Shown here piece after piece: positions 48,864-60,609 of a DNA stretch of 64,000 nt. A program made the translations under genes and the position numbers. Below the pieces are notes generated by a model that was given only the letters and a program-made list of their open reading frames with translations, made no database searches and had not been told where the DNA came from. Source of the stretch: Quercus robur (Eukaryota; Streptophyta; Magnoliopsida; Fagales; Fagaceae); the NCBI RefSeq assembly GCF_932294415.1, contig NC_065535.1:28056782-28120781 (forward strand). The letters are read 5' to 3'. Within the stretch, counting starts at the first letter, position 1, and each line of letters begins with the position of its first letter.

Positions 48864-51800
48864 ATTGGCGCCCACCGTGGGACTCTCCTACGAAGCTGTG
48901 GTTCGACTGAGGCTCAAATAAGAGAAATGTCCGAGGGACATTCGGGAGGGCGTGCTCAGAGCGGTTCCGTGGGATCTTCTCGGGGATCCACGTGGCGGGA
49001 AAGAAGACAGAAAGGGCGCGAGGACAGGGAGCGCCTACGAAGAGAGGAAGAGTCTGGCTTGGGAGAAGGGTCGGATCAGACCCGCCGAACGGTGTCGGGT
49101 GTCTCGAGACACAGGCAGTATGATGATAGAGACCGAGAGCTAAAGCGGTTGCGCAGACTGGTGATGGATCTAGAACTGGAAGCAAGGGGTCGACGCCAAG
49201 AAAGGGACCACCACCACCAGCAAAGGAGAAATGATAGCACGGGAAATCACGGCGAAGAGGGCTCTAGCCAATCCGGTACACAACGATTCCAAAACCGATC
49301 ACCCTCTCAAGAATCACACCGGCGTAGGAATCAGTCACACTCCCGAGAGACACGTCATCGACGAAGCCGTTCACGTTCACATGGATATGAGGACCGAAGG
49401 TCGGATTCGCCAGAAGAACGGCGACCCTACAATGCTGCCATGGACGCCATGAACCGAGCCTTACAAAGGGCTGCTCAGTTGCCATTCTCAGATGAAATTG
49501 AACGGGCCCCTATGCCGAGTAGATTTACAAGACCGCCATTCAATTCCTACGACGGGAAGACGGACCCTGTGGAGTATGTCAGTCATTTTATCCACATGAT
49601 GTCCTTGCATGCACACAATGATGCCTTGATGTGTAAGGTATTCCCTTCCAGTCTCGGCTCCACGGCCCTGAGATAGTTCAATGGGTTACGAAAAGGCTCC
49701 ATTCGTAGCTTTGCCGAGCTGATTCAAGAGTTCGGCAGTAGATTCATGACATGTAGCCGAGTGTCGCAGCCGATGGATGCGTTACTTTCCATAAAGATGA
49801 GGGTCGGTGAAACCCTTCGGAGTTACGCCAGCCGGTACTGGGAACTCTACAACGAGATCGATGGAGGAAATGAGAAGATAGCGGCAAGCACCTTCAGGAT
49901 AGGGCTCCCCAAAGATTCTGAATTACGGGAGTCGTTGACGAAAAGACCTCTCGAGGATATGAGGCAACTTATGAGGCGCATTGAGGAGTATAAACGCCTG
50001 GAAGATGATCGGCTACAAAATAAGGGGAAAGCCCCATTACTAGGGAGATCTCGGCAGGGCGTTATCCCGACAAGACCAAAAAAAGATTTCAGGATGCAAG
50101 AACCAAAGGCGCAAATTGAGGGAGTTATTGTGGCGTTCAAAGAACCTATGCACAAAATTCTAGATCGGATTAAGAATGAATCATTCTTCAGGTGGCCGAA
50201 CAAAATGGGGGGTGACCCATCTCGGAGGAACCAAAACTTGTATTGCACATACCATAAGGACAAAGGGCATACCACCGAGCAGTGTCGGGTACTAAAAGAT
50301 CATCTCGGGCAATTAGTAAAAGTAGGGTATCTGAAAGAGTTTGTAGTGGACTCCGCAAACCGGGATACCGGCCAGGGTGTTCAGCAAAAAAGGAATCCCC
50401 TCCCACCACCGCTGGGAGTGATCGAAGTCATCCACGCTGCCCCAAGGGTACAGCAGCAGCTAAAGGGGTACTGACAGTGGCTTGCACGGAAGGAGAATCA
50501 CCCGAGAAGAGGATGAAAGTTGGTTGGCTAACCATCTCTTTCGGTGAAGAAGACTTAGAAGGGACGATCCAACCTCATGATGATGCGTTGGTAGTAACAG
50601 CTCGGATAAGCGGGTTCTTGGTAAAAAGAGTGATGATAGACCAAGGAAGCGGAGTCGATGTGATGTACCTGGATCTGTTCGAAGGGCTCGGATTGAAGAG
50701 TCAGGACTTAGCGAAGTATAACACGCCACTGGTCTCGTTTGACGGAAGGGTCGTGGTTCCCGAAGGGCAAATTTCTCTCTCGGTGGACATGGAAGGCAAG
50801 GAAGTAATAGTGACCTTCATAGTAGTCCGGTCATTCTCACCGTACACTGCAATCTTGGGAAGGCCGTGGATCCACGCAATGAAGGCCGTTCCGTCCACCC
50901 TGCACGTGAAAGTGAAATTTCCCACCAAGTATGGAGTCGTCGTGGTGCGAGGGAACCAACGAGTGGCTAGGCAGTGTCTGGTCGCCACGGTCAGATGGAA
51001 GAGCGAACAGCTTGGACAAGCGGGGGAGACCGAAAAAGAAACTTTATAGCAATCACAGAAGCCTTGAGGGGAAACGGGGGCAGACGTTGCCGAGGAGGTT
51101 TTAAAGGTCAGAATTTTTCCGGACAATGACAGGTATTTCCAGATAGGAACGAGCATGAACAACCGAGAAAAGGTAGAAATGTTGTTGTTCCTTTTACAGA
51201 ACGTGGATGTCTTTGCCCGGAGTCCGTACGAAGTTCCCGGCGTAGATCCCGAGTTCATTGTCCACAAGCTTAACGTGGACCCATCATTCCCCCCGAAAAA
51301 ACAAAAACCGAGGAGAGCATCGAAGGAGCATGTTGACGCGGTGAACTTGGAAGTCCAGAGGCTAAAGGAAGCAGGGGTGATAAGGGAAATATTCTTCCCG
51401 AGGTGGTTAGCGAATACGGTGGTGGTGAAGAAAAAGAATAGTAAATGGAGAGTTTGTGTGGATTTCACAGACTTGAATAGGGCATGTCCCAAGGATCCAT
51501 TTCCAATGCCCAAGATTGACCAACTAGTAGACGCCACGTATGGGCACCCGAGGATGAGCTTCTTGGATGCTTTCCAGGGGTACCACCAGATTGCCTTGGC
51601 ACCCGAGGACCGAGAAAAGACAGCATTTATTTCCCCGAGTGCAAACTATCACTACGAAGTCATGCCGTTTGGATTGAAGAACGCCGATGCCACATACCAG
51701 CAGATGATGACGAGGATGTTCCGAGAGAAAATTGGGTGCACAGTGGAGGAATACATTGACGACGTGGTGGTAAAGAGCAAAAAGGAGTCGCAACATACGA

Positions 51801-54465
51801 AAGACCTCCAGGGAGTATTTGAGATACTCTGGCAGCACAAGTTGCGCTTGAACGCCGAGAAGTGTACTTTCGGTATGGGGGCTAGCAAGTTCTTGGGTTA
51901 TCTGATTTCTACTCGGGGGATAGAAGCCAATCCCGACCAGATAGATGTCGTGAGCCGCCTCAGACCGCCGAGCAATCCAAAGGAAGAACAAGTGCTAACC
52001 GAGATGTTAGCTGCCCTAAACCGATTCATCTCCAAATTCGCAGATCGCTGCAAACCGTTTTATCAACTTCTGAAGAGGTGGAAGGGGTTTCATTGGGACA
52101 AGGAATGCGACAAGGCCTTTCGAGAATTGAAGGAATAATTGGCAAAAGCACCAATGTTAACGGCCCCGGAGTCCGGGGAGGATTTGTTTATGTACCTCTC
52201 AGTGTCTGACCATGCCGTGAGTGCTATGTTACTAAGGGACCAAGGAGTACAGCAGCCAATGTATTACATAAGCAAAACCTTAGTAGATGCCGAGGCCAGG
52301 TACCTGCCCCTTGAGAAGCTAGTTTTGGCACTGGTGCACGCCACGAGGAAGTTGCCGCATTACTTTCAGGCTCATACGGTATTCGTCCTCACCGAGTATC
52401 CCCTGCAGTCGTTGTTAAAAAGATCGGACTTCACGGGCCAAATAGCCAAATGGGGAACTCGTTTGGGTTCGTTCAACATAAGGTACTGACCGCGAAGCTC
52501 GGTAAAGGGATAGGTTCTTGCTGATTTCATTGCAGAATTCACCCCTAAGAACGACGGGAAGATAATTTGTAATGCGAAACGTCGTCCGTGGAAAGTGTTT
52601 GTAGACGGCGCTTCAAATGCTATGGGGGCCGGAGCTGGTATTGTCATAATCACCCCGGAAGGCATACGATTAGAACACTTCTTCAGATTAGGATTCAAAG
52701 CCTCAAACAACGAAGCCGAGTACGAGGCCTTCTTGGTTAGGTGGAGGGCCGTATTGCGTTTGGGCGCGAAAGATGTTGAGATTTATTCGGACTCTCGGCT
52801 AGTCGTTTATCAAATCATAGGAAGCTTTGAAGCTCGGGACTCTCGGATGAAAGCCTATCTGAGTATAGCTAAGCAGATCATTGGCCGGTTCAGGACAGTG
52901 AAGGTAGCCCAGGTAGGTTGGGCACAAAACAGACATGCCGACTCGCTGGCCACGTTGGCTTCATCCTCTACCGAGAATATACCTCGGCTGGTCAAAATAG
53001 AGCTTATAAGGGAGCCGAGCATCGAGGTGAAAAGTGATGACAACCTGGCCGGGGTTGAGGTTGCCATGGTGTCAATGGCAAATCTGTGCTGGATGAACCC
53101 GATCATAGACTTCCTAGCCAAGGATAAAGTTCCGGATGATGAAAAGGAGGCCAAAAAGATTCGTCGGGTGGCTCCGCGGTACTGGCTGTCGGCAGATCGC
53201 AAATTGTACCAGAGGTCTTTTGCAGGCCCTTACCTTTTATGCCTTCATCCTGAGAAAGTGAACGAACTTCTGACCGAGCTTCATGACGAAGTGTGTGGTG
53301 GCCATGTCAGGGGACGGTCTCTGGCGCACAGGGCAATGACCCAGGGGTTTTGGTGGCCACAGATGCAGAAGGATGCCGCGGAATATGTCCGGAGGTGTGA
53401 ACAATGCCAGAAGCACGCCCCTCTGATCCACCAACCAGCAGGTCGTCTAAACCCCGTCAGCAGCCCATGGCTATTCGCACAATGGGGGCTAGACATCCTC
53501 GGCCCTTTTCCCCGAGCAACGGGTAATCGCCAATTTGTATTGGTGGCAGTGGATTACTTCACGAAGTGGGCGGAAGCCGAGGCCTTAGCCAACATCCGGG
53601 ATGTCGACGTGAAAAAGTTTGTATGGAAAAACATAGTCACAAGGTTTGGGGTACCGAACTCACTAGTATCAGACAATGGGCTACAGTTCGATAGCAAAGC
53701 TTTTCGGGCCTTCTGCAGCAATCTCGGCATTAAGAACAAGTATTCAACCCCGGTATACCCTCAAAGCAACGGCCAAGTTGAGGCAGTGAATAAGACGATT
53801 TTGAACGAGTTGAAGAAGAGGCTGGATGGGGCAAAGGGGAGATAGGTTGAAGAGCTGCCTAATGTTTTATGGGCCTACCGTACGACTCCCAGAATATCCA
53901 CGGGTGAGACCCCTTTCTCTTTGACATATGGGGCGGAGGCTGTAATACCAACCGAGGTGAGCTTGTGCAGTGCACGGGTCGCAGGATTTGACCTTGCCCA
54001 GAACGCCGACCTGATGATAGAGCGCTTGGACTGGTTAGAAGAATGCCAGGAGGCCGCAACCATACGGCTCGCGGAGTATCAGCAGAAACTGTCCCAGAGA
54101 TACAACCAAGATGTAAAGGGGAGGGAATTCAACGCCGGGGAATTGGTGCTAGGGAGGGTCGTGGGAAACATGCGAGACATAGCTACCGGGAAGCTTGCTC
54201 AAACATGGGAAGGGCCGTACAGAATTACTGCCATCGCTAGCGCGGGGGCTTACTACCTGGAAGATCTTGACGAGAGGCCGCTCCCTCGGCCATGGAATGC
54301 TCACAATTTAAAGAAGTTCTACCCGTGACCATCCATATAGTAAATGTAAGTCAAAACTTTGTACTTTGCAAAAGTCAAGATAATGATGAAGTTACTTGTC
54401 TAAGCTGTTTTCGATCCCGTCATTGCACATTAAGAGAATTGCATGTTTTGTAAAAAAAAAAAAAA

Positions 54466-54910
54466 AAAAAAAATTCTAAGGACAGAAGCCTCATCCTCGG
54501 TTCGATCAAAATCACCGAGCAGGTGGAAACCTTATCGTTAAAAAAAATTTTCTAAGGACAGAAGCCTCATCCTCATCCTCGGTTCGATCAAAATCACCGA
54601 GTGGGTGGAAACCTTATCGTTACAAAAAATTTTCTAAGGACAGAAGCCTCATCCTCGGTTCGATCAAAATCACCGAGCGGGTGGAAACCTTATCGTTACA
54701 AAAAAAATTTCTAAGGACAGAAGCCTCATCCTCGGTTCAATCAAAATCACCGAGCGGGTGGAAACTTTATCGTTACAAAAAAAATTTCTAAGGACAGAAG
54801 CCTCATCCTCGGTTCGATCAAAATCACCGAGCGGGTGGAAACCTTATTGTTACAAAAAATTTTCTAAGGACAAAAGCCTCATCCTCGGTTCGATCAGGTG
54901 GAAACCTTAA
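54466..54910. repeat. About 76-bp tandem repeat (6 units) in the 3' region of element C
   Basis: The unit contains CTAAGGACAGAAGCCTCATC, CTCGGTTCGATCAAAATCAC and GGGTGGAAACCTTATCGTTA. Starts of GACAGAAG lie near 54481, 54557, 54639, 54716, 54792 and 54869. One unit has a small internal CCTCAT duplication and the last is shortened. It begins about 140 bp after integrase ends. Confidence 0.9.
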
Positions 54911-55388
54911 CACCCTTACAAACACTAACTACAATTTCATTCTCGAATTATCCAAACACCGTGCAACAGGTTTTGGGGCATCATGTCATTTACGGTCGGG
55001 GAAACTAAATCCCATTGTTTAAACGCAATGTATTAAGGTATGATCTAACCGAGCAAGTAGCTCTCGGCCCGACCTACTACAAAATAAGAGACCACAAAAA
55101 TAGGTAAAGAAAGGCGGCACAAACATAATCTAAGCAAACACGCAACAAGTCAAGAGCAGAATTAAAAAGCAGAGTTAATATCTCATCGCCAAAACTCGGC
55201 AACCGTTTACGGAAAATCCCCGCGAAATGAGGAAATTGTTCAGTCACCACAACCCGGTGACATAGGCAAATATACCAATAATAAAACAAAATAAATGCTG
55301 TAAAAAAGAAGTAAAAGCATGAAAAGCTGGACGGCAAGTAATTTGATCAGATGGAGGGCCGAGTTGGATCTATCACTTCATGCTGCTG

Positions 55389-57297
55389 TTAGCCAGTCAC
55401 GGGAAAATGCAGGTCCTCACCGAGTAAGTCTTGCACAGTTGGGATGCTGGTGGCTTCTGTCTCATCCGGCTCTACATAAGCATCAATTTGTTCCACCAAC
55501 TCCCTCATGCTTGTCGTTTCTTCCTCCTCAACAGGCACCGTTGGGTCCTGCGCGGCAACAACAGGGCTCGGGAAAGGAATCTGGCCGGGGTCTCTCAGCG
55601 GGGAATCCTCGGGAACACCACCGGGCCTCAAAACCCAACCTCCGAGCTTGGGACACCACCGGTTCCGCAGATTTCTCGGTGTCCGCGAACCCCTCATTGT
55701 ACCACTTTTGCTCGCAGGCCTCCAAGGCTGCCCTCAGGTCAGTGAGTTCCTTGGCTTGAGAGGTAGTGAGGCTAATGGCTTCTGCTAGCTTCACATCTGT
55801 TTCGTTCTGCTTAGCCAAGAGCTCAGAGCATCTCTTCTCCGCCAGCGCCCTATTCTTCTCCGCGGCAACAGCCTTTTTCTCGGCAGATTCAGCTACCTTT
55901 AGTTTTTCTTTTGCTGTTTTGGCAGCTGACTCCCGCGCCCCCTTTTCACGATCAACTTCCTCGGCAAGATCCCTTGCACGGCCAGCCAATATGTGAGCCA
56001 GTTGAGCAGCCTGACAAACACAGAAGTTAGTATGGAAGTGAAAAGGAATGTACGGAAAGTAAAAGACAAACAAGGAGTTACCGCAATAGCATGCCACTCT
56101 AACCGGCAGCCCACAGACTCCTCCGACCCTTCCCCGAAGGCATGCACGTCGTCGGGAAGGAGAAGACCCTCGGCCAGGGTTTGGGCAATACGCCCGCCTT
56201 CACCTTTCTCCCACATCCGCACACAGGCGGTTGAAGGCAAAGGCTTGCCGTCCAGTAAAAATTTGGGCTTCCACGCTGGAGCAGTTTGAGAGGAGGACGC
56301 AACCCCCGGACCGACCTAGGTCTGCGGCTCGTGGATAACGATACCCCCTGTTGGCCGGGGAGGAGTCTGGACAGTAGAATCTCCCGGACCCGTAAATGGT
56401 TGATCGGCAACCCTTTGTTTTTTCCGGGCTCGTCCAGCTTGAGAAGGGGGTGGAGGGGGAGGCACCTGGACCTGACCTTGAGAAGGTGGAGGCTAGGAGG
56501 GTTGCCGTGAACCGGGCACGAATACCTCAAAACGGAGGATAAAGTTCAAGTCTTTTACGTGGACTGTTCTGATGTCCGGAACGAAGACCTTGTCGTCTGT
56601 AAAAAAAACAACAAATGTTATATCAATATCCGATAACCAAAATCTACTTCAGTAAAGAGGGAAGCGAAGGAAAAGGGGGGGGGGGGGAAGAACGGTTAGA
56701 TCAAGGGATCGGTACAAACCCATTTCATGCCGTGAAAGAGGGCAGGGGACCTCCCTGGCAAACCAGTTGCCGCGCACCCGGACAAACTCCCCGGCAGAAT
56801 TCCTATTCGAATCAGGTAGGCATGATATCAGCCGTACCCGATTATCTCTAGTTTTTAAGTAAAAGTTGGAAGCTTTGTTCCCACAGAGGCTATACATATG
56901 GTTAATATCATGATAATCTAACTGTAAATCAAAGGTATGGTTCAACCTACTAACGCAGCTAACTACCCGATAAAAGTTGGGGGGAAGCTGGTCGGGACAC
57001 AGCCCGTAGTACCTAAGTGTGTTTATCAAAAGTGGATCCACGGGGAACCTAACCCCACCCTCAAGAATTGCCATTAAAGGGAAAAAGGCCGTACCATGCC
57101 CTCGGTGGAGAGCGATTTCACTCTCGTGGCAATAAGCCACTTCCACGTCATCAGGAATATTAAACTTGCGCCTAAAGGTGGCCAAGGCTGTCGGGGCCTC
57201 TAAGAGATAAGAGTAACCCATCTATGATACTTAATGCTATGAAAAGGAACTCGAAGAAATAAGCTGAAGGAATAGGAAGGGGAAGAGAACTTACTTT
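55389..57297 (-). mobile_element. Antisense ORF region of element C
   Basis: Several open segments lie on the strand opposite gag-pol. The 57221-56649 segment (MGYSYLLEAPTALATFRRKF) has FNIPDDVEVAYCHESEI, GTAFFPLMAILEGGVRFPVD and LPPNFYRVVSCVSRLN. This resembles the 'putative gypsy-type transposon' domain (Pfam Transposase_28) known from antisense ORFs of plant Tat-type elements. The 56097-55528 segment is Ala/Lys/Glu-rich and looks like a coiled coil (AKEKLKVAESAEKKAVAAEK). It is part of the fossil element and no function is established. Grande-type elements of maize also carry an antisense gene here. Confidence 0.65.
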
Positions 57298-57415
57298 GGG
57301 TTCTAAGGGAGAAAGGAACTCTGGGCTGGTGAGTAAGCGCACAAGAAAGTGGTCGGCAGAGAGTATGCTCAAGAGATCAAAGGTGGAAAAAGTGAAAGAA
57401 TGTTCTGAGGAAAGG

Positions 57416-57423
57416 TATTTATA
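57416..57423 (-). promoter_or_regulatory. TATA box for the antisense ORF region of element C
   Basis: TATAAATA on the minus strand, preceded by GATCC and followed by a C/T-rich stretch (CCTTTCCTCAG), lies about 195 bp before the ATG of the antisense segment at 57221. A donor-like CCAAAGTAAGTTC follows at about 57297. Its placement suggests an internal promoter facing into the element, away from the 3' LTR. Inference from sequence only. Confidence 0.5.
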
Positions 57424-57712
57424 GGATCAGAAAGAGGCATGGGAGCGTTAAATAAAGCAATAAATGGGCACGATTCACGAACGACCCTGCGAATGCCAAA
57501 GCTAATCGACACGCGCGTCGCTTCGGCTTGCGAACCGTCAGGCAATAATGACAATCTGAACCTAACGCCCCGGAACAGCGCGTCTTTTGAGAAGAGCATT
57601 AATGAGAAGCCGAAACCGAATAAGTCCCTGACCATAGGACTTTCGAGACTAGAAGGCTCGGCTGGCTCCTTGATGCTTCCCGGTAACCGGATATGAATCA
57701 AGGGGGGGCTAA

Positions 57713-58270
57713 TGTACGGCACCAAGGTCCCAAGACCCAGATGGGCCCTGGGCTCAGGCCCAATAGCACGGCCCCATTGCCCTAAGCTCTGCTTGAAACT
57801 ACCTTCAAAGAATACGAGTTTTGGGCCTCGGCTCCTGAACTATGCTCGGCATAGAGCTTCCCGAACGGTTGTGAAACCTTGTCCGGGCATACCATAGGAT
57901 GCCCGGGGAACATCACTACCGAGCAAATTCACCTGAGTTGGAGCCAAGTTCCAAGGCCATAATCATTACACTCCACTCTCACCTAAACATTCACTTATAA
58001 CAGATAATATTGGACCTCCAATTGCACTAACAATGGCAATAATTATGATCTCTCCACTAACTTAAAGCTATAAATAGAAGAAGTTGGGGAAGAAGAAGGG
58101 GTTCAGAAAAAAAAAAGAGAAAAAACAGTCATTTAGAGAGAGGGGAGGAACATTATTTTGAGTGTCTGTGCCGAGAACGACCCAAAGTAGGAAATCTTGA
58201 AGCCCACTTTACAAATAAATTGTGAGCCTAAGTGAGGTTGAGCCCAACAGTCTCATTTCAGGTTGGCACA
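57713..58270 (+). repeat. 3' LTR of element C
   Basis: It begins TGTACGGCACCAAGG and ends TTGGCACA, with TATAAATAG near 58069. It lacks the 71-bp duplication seen in the 5' LTR. The polypurine tract ends 3-4 bases before it. Confidence 0.92.
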
Positions 58271-58312
58271 TATATATATTTATATATATATATATATATC
58301 ATATTATATATA

Positions 58313-58800
58313 ATAAAAGTTGGGCTTAGACGTCGTGGTTGCACCAAGTGGCTTCACCAAATTGCAGAAATTTTAATAAAATTTTAGATTTTAAGAATAG
58401 ATATATACATATTTTTTGGATAAATATGACAAATCAAGTAATGAAAGAAAATAGTATTTCATTTACAACTATAATAGTTGTGTCTATCTAAAATGTTATC
58501 AACAAAGTCTAAAATCAATAAAATAAAATTACGGATAGAATTTAAATAAAAAATAAAGATAAATAAAAGTTGGGTTTAGACGCCGTGGTTGCATCAAGTG
58601 GCTTCACCAAATTGTAGAAATTTTAATAAAATTTTAGATTTTAAAAATAGATATATACATATTTTTTGGATAAATATGACAAATCAAGTAATGAAAGAAA
58701 GTAGTATTTCATTTACAACTATAATAGTTGTCAACAAAGCCTAAAATCAATAAAATAAAATTACCTAAGGATAGAATTTAAACAAAAAAAGAGAGATAAA
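58313..58800. repeat. Tandem duplication of about 245 bp at the left end of the Helitron-like element
   Basis: The block ATAAAAGTTGGGCTTAGACG through GATAGAATTTAAA is present twice, from about 58313 and about 58563. The copies share AAGTGGCTTCACCAAATTG, GATATATACATATTTTTTGG and AAATATGACAAATCAAGTAA. They differ by a few substitutions and one short deletion (TGTCTATCTAAAATGTTA missing from the second copy). Confidence 0.85.
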
Positions 58801-58885
58801 AAAATGTAAAAGAAAAAAAAAATCGAATTTGCATTTTTTTTTTTCATACGTCTCTTTAAAAAATGTAAAAGGAAAAAAAATATAA

Positions 58886-59072
58886 ACTTGCATACCAAGC
58901 TCCCGCAGCTGAGCACATAATAAGTTGGCAAGAGAATTAACGAAACGAAGGATTTAAGCTTATCAATTATTGCTGATCCTAAGGGCCAACCATTTGGTAC
59001 AGCCAAGCCTAAAATCATAGGCCCCAACACGTAATGTAGCCCAGTGATCTCACCAAGGAGGGAACACGTCAT
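58886..59072 (-). pseudogene. Fragment of a CHX-type cation/H+ exchanger gene
   Basis: About 62 codons on the minus strand read EITGLHYVLGPMILGLAVPN, GWPLGSAIIDKLKSFVS and LILLPTYYVLSCG. This matches the pattern of plant CHX proteins (HYVLGPMILGLAVPxGPPLG, DKLxxFVSGxLLPTYFVLSG), which are membrane cation/proton exchangers of the CPA2 family. Only one or two transmembrane helices are present and there is no start or stop context, so it is a gene fragment. It lies wholly within the Helitron-like element, which suggests capture. Confidence 0.75.
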
Positions 59073-60240
59073 CTTTTTTTTTTTGGGTGATAAATTTGCT
59101 TCTTATGTCATCATTTTCCTAATAATAAAGTTAAAAAAAAAAAAAAAATATTTGACTTTCACTTAAACTACTTCTTTTTCTTCATATCATCTTCTTCGCA
59201 ACCTAAAATTCTCACTATATATACATAGAGTTTTTTAGTGTTTCATTATTTTTACTACGTACTTTACAATTATCTGTTATATTCTTCCTTTCTCCCCTCT
59301 GCCCTACCTACAACCTTGCAGGTAATTTTTTTTTCTTTCATCAAATTGAATAGATTTTGTGTATTTGTTGCCTTTTTATTATATATAATATGATTTTTAT
59401 CAACAAGTTTTATAGATAGGCTGAAATTCTATGTTTGATCACACTTTTTAGTGTTTTTTTTTTAAAGTCAATATAGCAAGCAATATATTTGTATTTTTTA
59501 ATTTCTTATTACATGATTATTTGTTGTTGACATCAATATTTTATAGTGGATTTAATTTGTTATGGCTTTTGTTTGGTGCTTTGTTCCATGTAATCTATAT
59601 TCTTTAATTAAAAGCAAAATTTGCTGTTAAATATGAAATTTGATACGAAAGAATCCATCCATCCAAAATTCTATGTAAGTTTATCTTTACTTAACTCCGT
59701 TTTTTTTAAGCTCAAAAATTTGGATATTTTTTAATTAATGAATTGAGGTTTTGGCTTAATTTTGTTTTCAACCATTTCAATTATTGAATTCATTATTTTT
59801 TCATGTGTAATATTAATATTTGTGTTTTTTTATGATAAAAAAAATAATATATGTGTTCTTAAAGGCTAAAACACAATACAATTACAAACATTACTTTAAA
59901 TTAGGATGTTATATTTATTTATTAGTAAGTTAGAATGTTACATTAAGTTAGAATATTATATTTTTATTTATTATTAATTTAGAATGTTACATATGGATAC
60001 ATATGCTGGTTTAGGGTTGATATAACTTATAACCATTTAAATGAAATCAACACTAAAACAAATGATTTAAATATCAAAATAAGAAATAAAAATTAAATTT
60101 CTTTTAAGTGTACAAGTACAATTTATTTTTTAATATTAAATTTTGAATTAATTCATTTTTCATTTTATTTGTTATTAAATTTAATTATATTATCAAAATA
60201 TTTTTTTATTAAGCCATGCATCGCACGGGCATAATACTAG

Positions 60241-60352
60241 TATATATATATATATATTTTTTTTTTTGGCCCCCTAACTTGAAATCTTAGGTCCACTCTC
60301 GTGTGGATGTAAAGATTTCAAAATTTGTGGTGGGTGGGATATCATATCAACG
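60241..60352. other. Spacer with TA microsatellite
   Basis: A TA run and a T run are followed by GGCCCCCTAACTTGAAATC, which resembles a degraded DNA transposon end. No gene. Confidence 0.4.
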
Positions 60353-60355
60353 TTA

Positions 60356-60563
60356 GAGCATCATTATTGGTGGAGGCATATAGCTATAATGCTATTTTTG
60401 CCTTCTCAAACTACAAAATATTGTGCACATTGGTGATGCCATAGCCAAAAAATTTTGGCTACATGCTACTATAAATAGGAACTAGTACATGTTTACTGTA
60501 GCAAAAAGCCAAATGCCTTTAATATATTTTATTCTTTTCTCCACTTTTTTATTCTTTTCTCTT

Positions 60564-60609
<46 letters not shown>

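Larger units (their letters stand above)
48223..58270 (+). mobile_element. Tat-type Ty3/gypsy LTR retrotransposon (element C), near full length, comparatively young
   Basis: 5' LTR 48223-48863; primer site TGGCGCCCACCGTGGGAC at 48866; gag from 48927 (Arg/Ser-rich head, core near 49500-49900, Cys/His knuckle YCTYHKDKGHTTEQC near 50240); protease (about 50600-51000, MIDQGSGVDVMY); RT (about 51400-51950, YIDDVV); RNase H (about 52140-52490); second RNase H (about 52595-53000, VFVDGASNAMGAGAG and NNEAEYEAFL); integrase (about 53250-54328, with the HHCC zinc region and DDE core); a tandem array (54466-54910); an antisense ORF region (about 57300-55400); a polypurine tract AAGGGGGGG before 57713; 3' LTR 57713-58270. 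The LTRs differ at about 3% of aligned sites by eye. Target duplication TATAT (48218-48222, 58271-58275). The coding part is broken about half a dozen times. Confidence 0.92.
58299..60240 (+). mobile_element. Helitron-like element (non-autonomous) with captured CHX fragment
   Basis: The left end TCATATTATA follows an A. The right end is ...GCCATGCATCGCACGGGCAT, AATACTAG, followed by T. A TC start, a CTAG (CTRR) end, a short GC hairpin about 10 bases before the end and insertion between A and T are the Helitron hallmarks. There are no TIRs and no target duplication. The 1942-bp element encodes no Rep/helicase. It holds a 245-bp tandem duplication at its left end and a piece of an exchanger gene. 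The left end is less certain because it lies in TA-rich DNA. Confidence 0.62.

Noticed and set aside
54466-54910. Regular repeats resembling a CRISPR array
   Set aside because: The repeats are directly adjacent units of about 76 bp without unique spacers, inside a plant retrotransposon.
55319-55788. Plus-strand ORFs at the end of element C
   Set aside because: They are shadows of the coiled-coil antisense segment.
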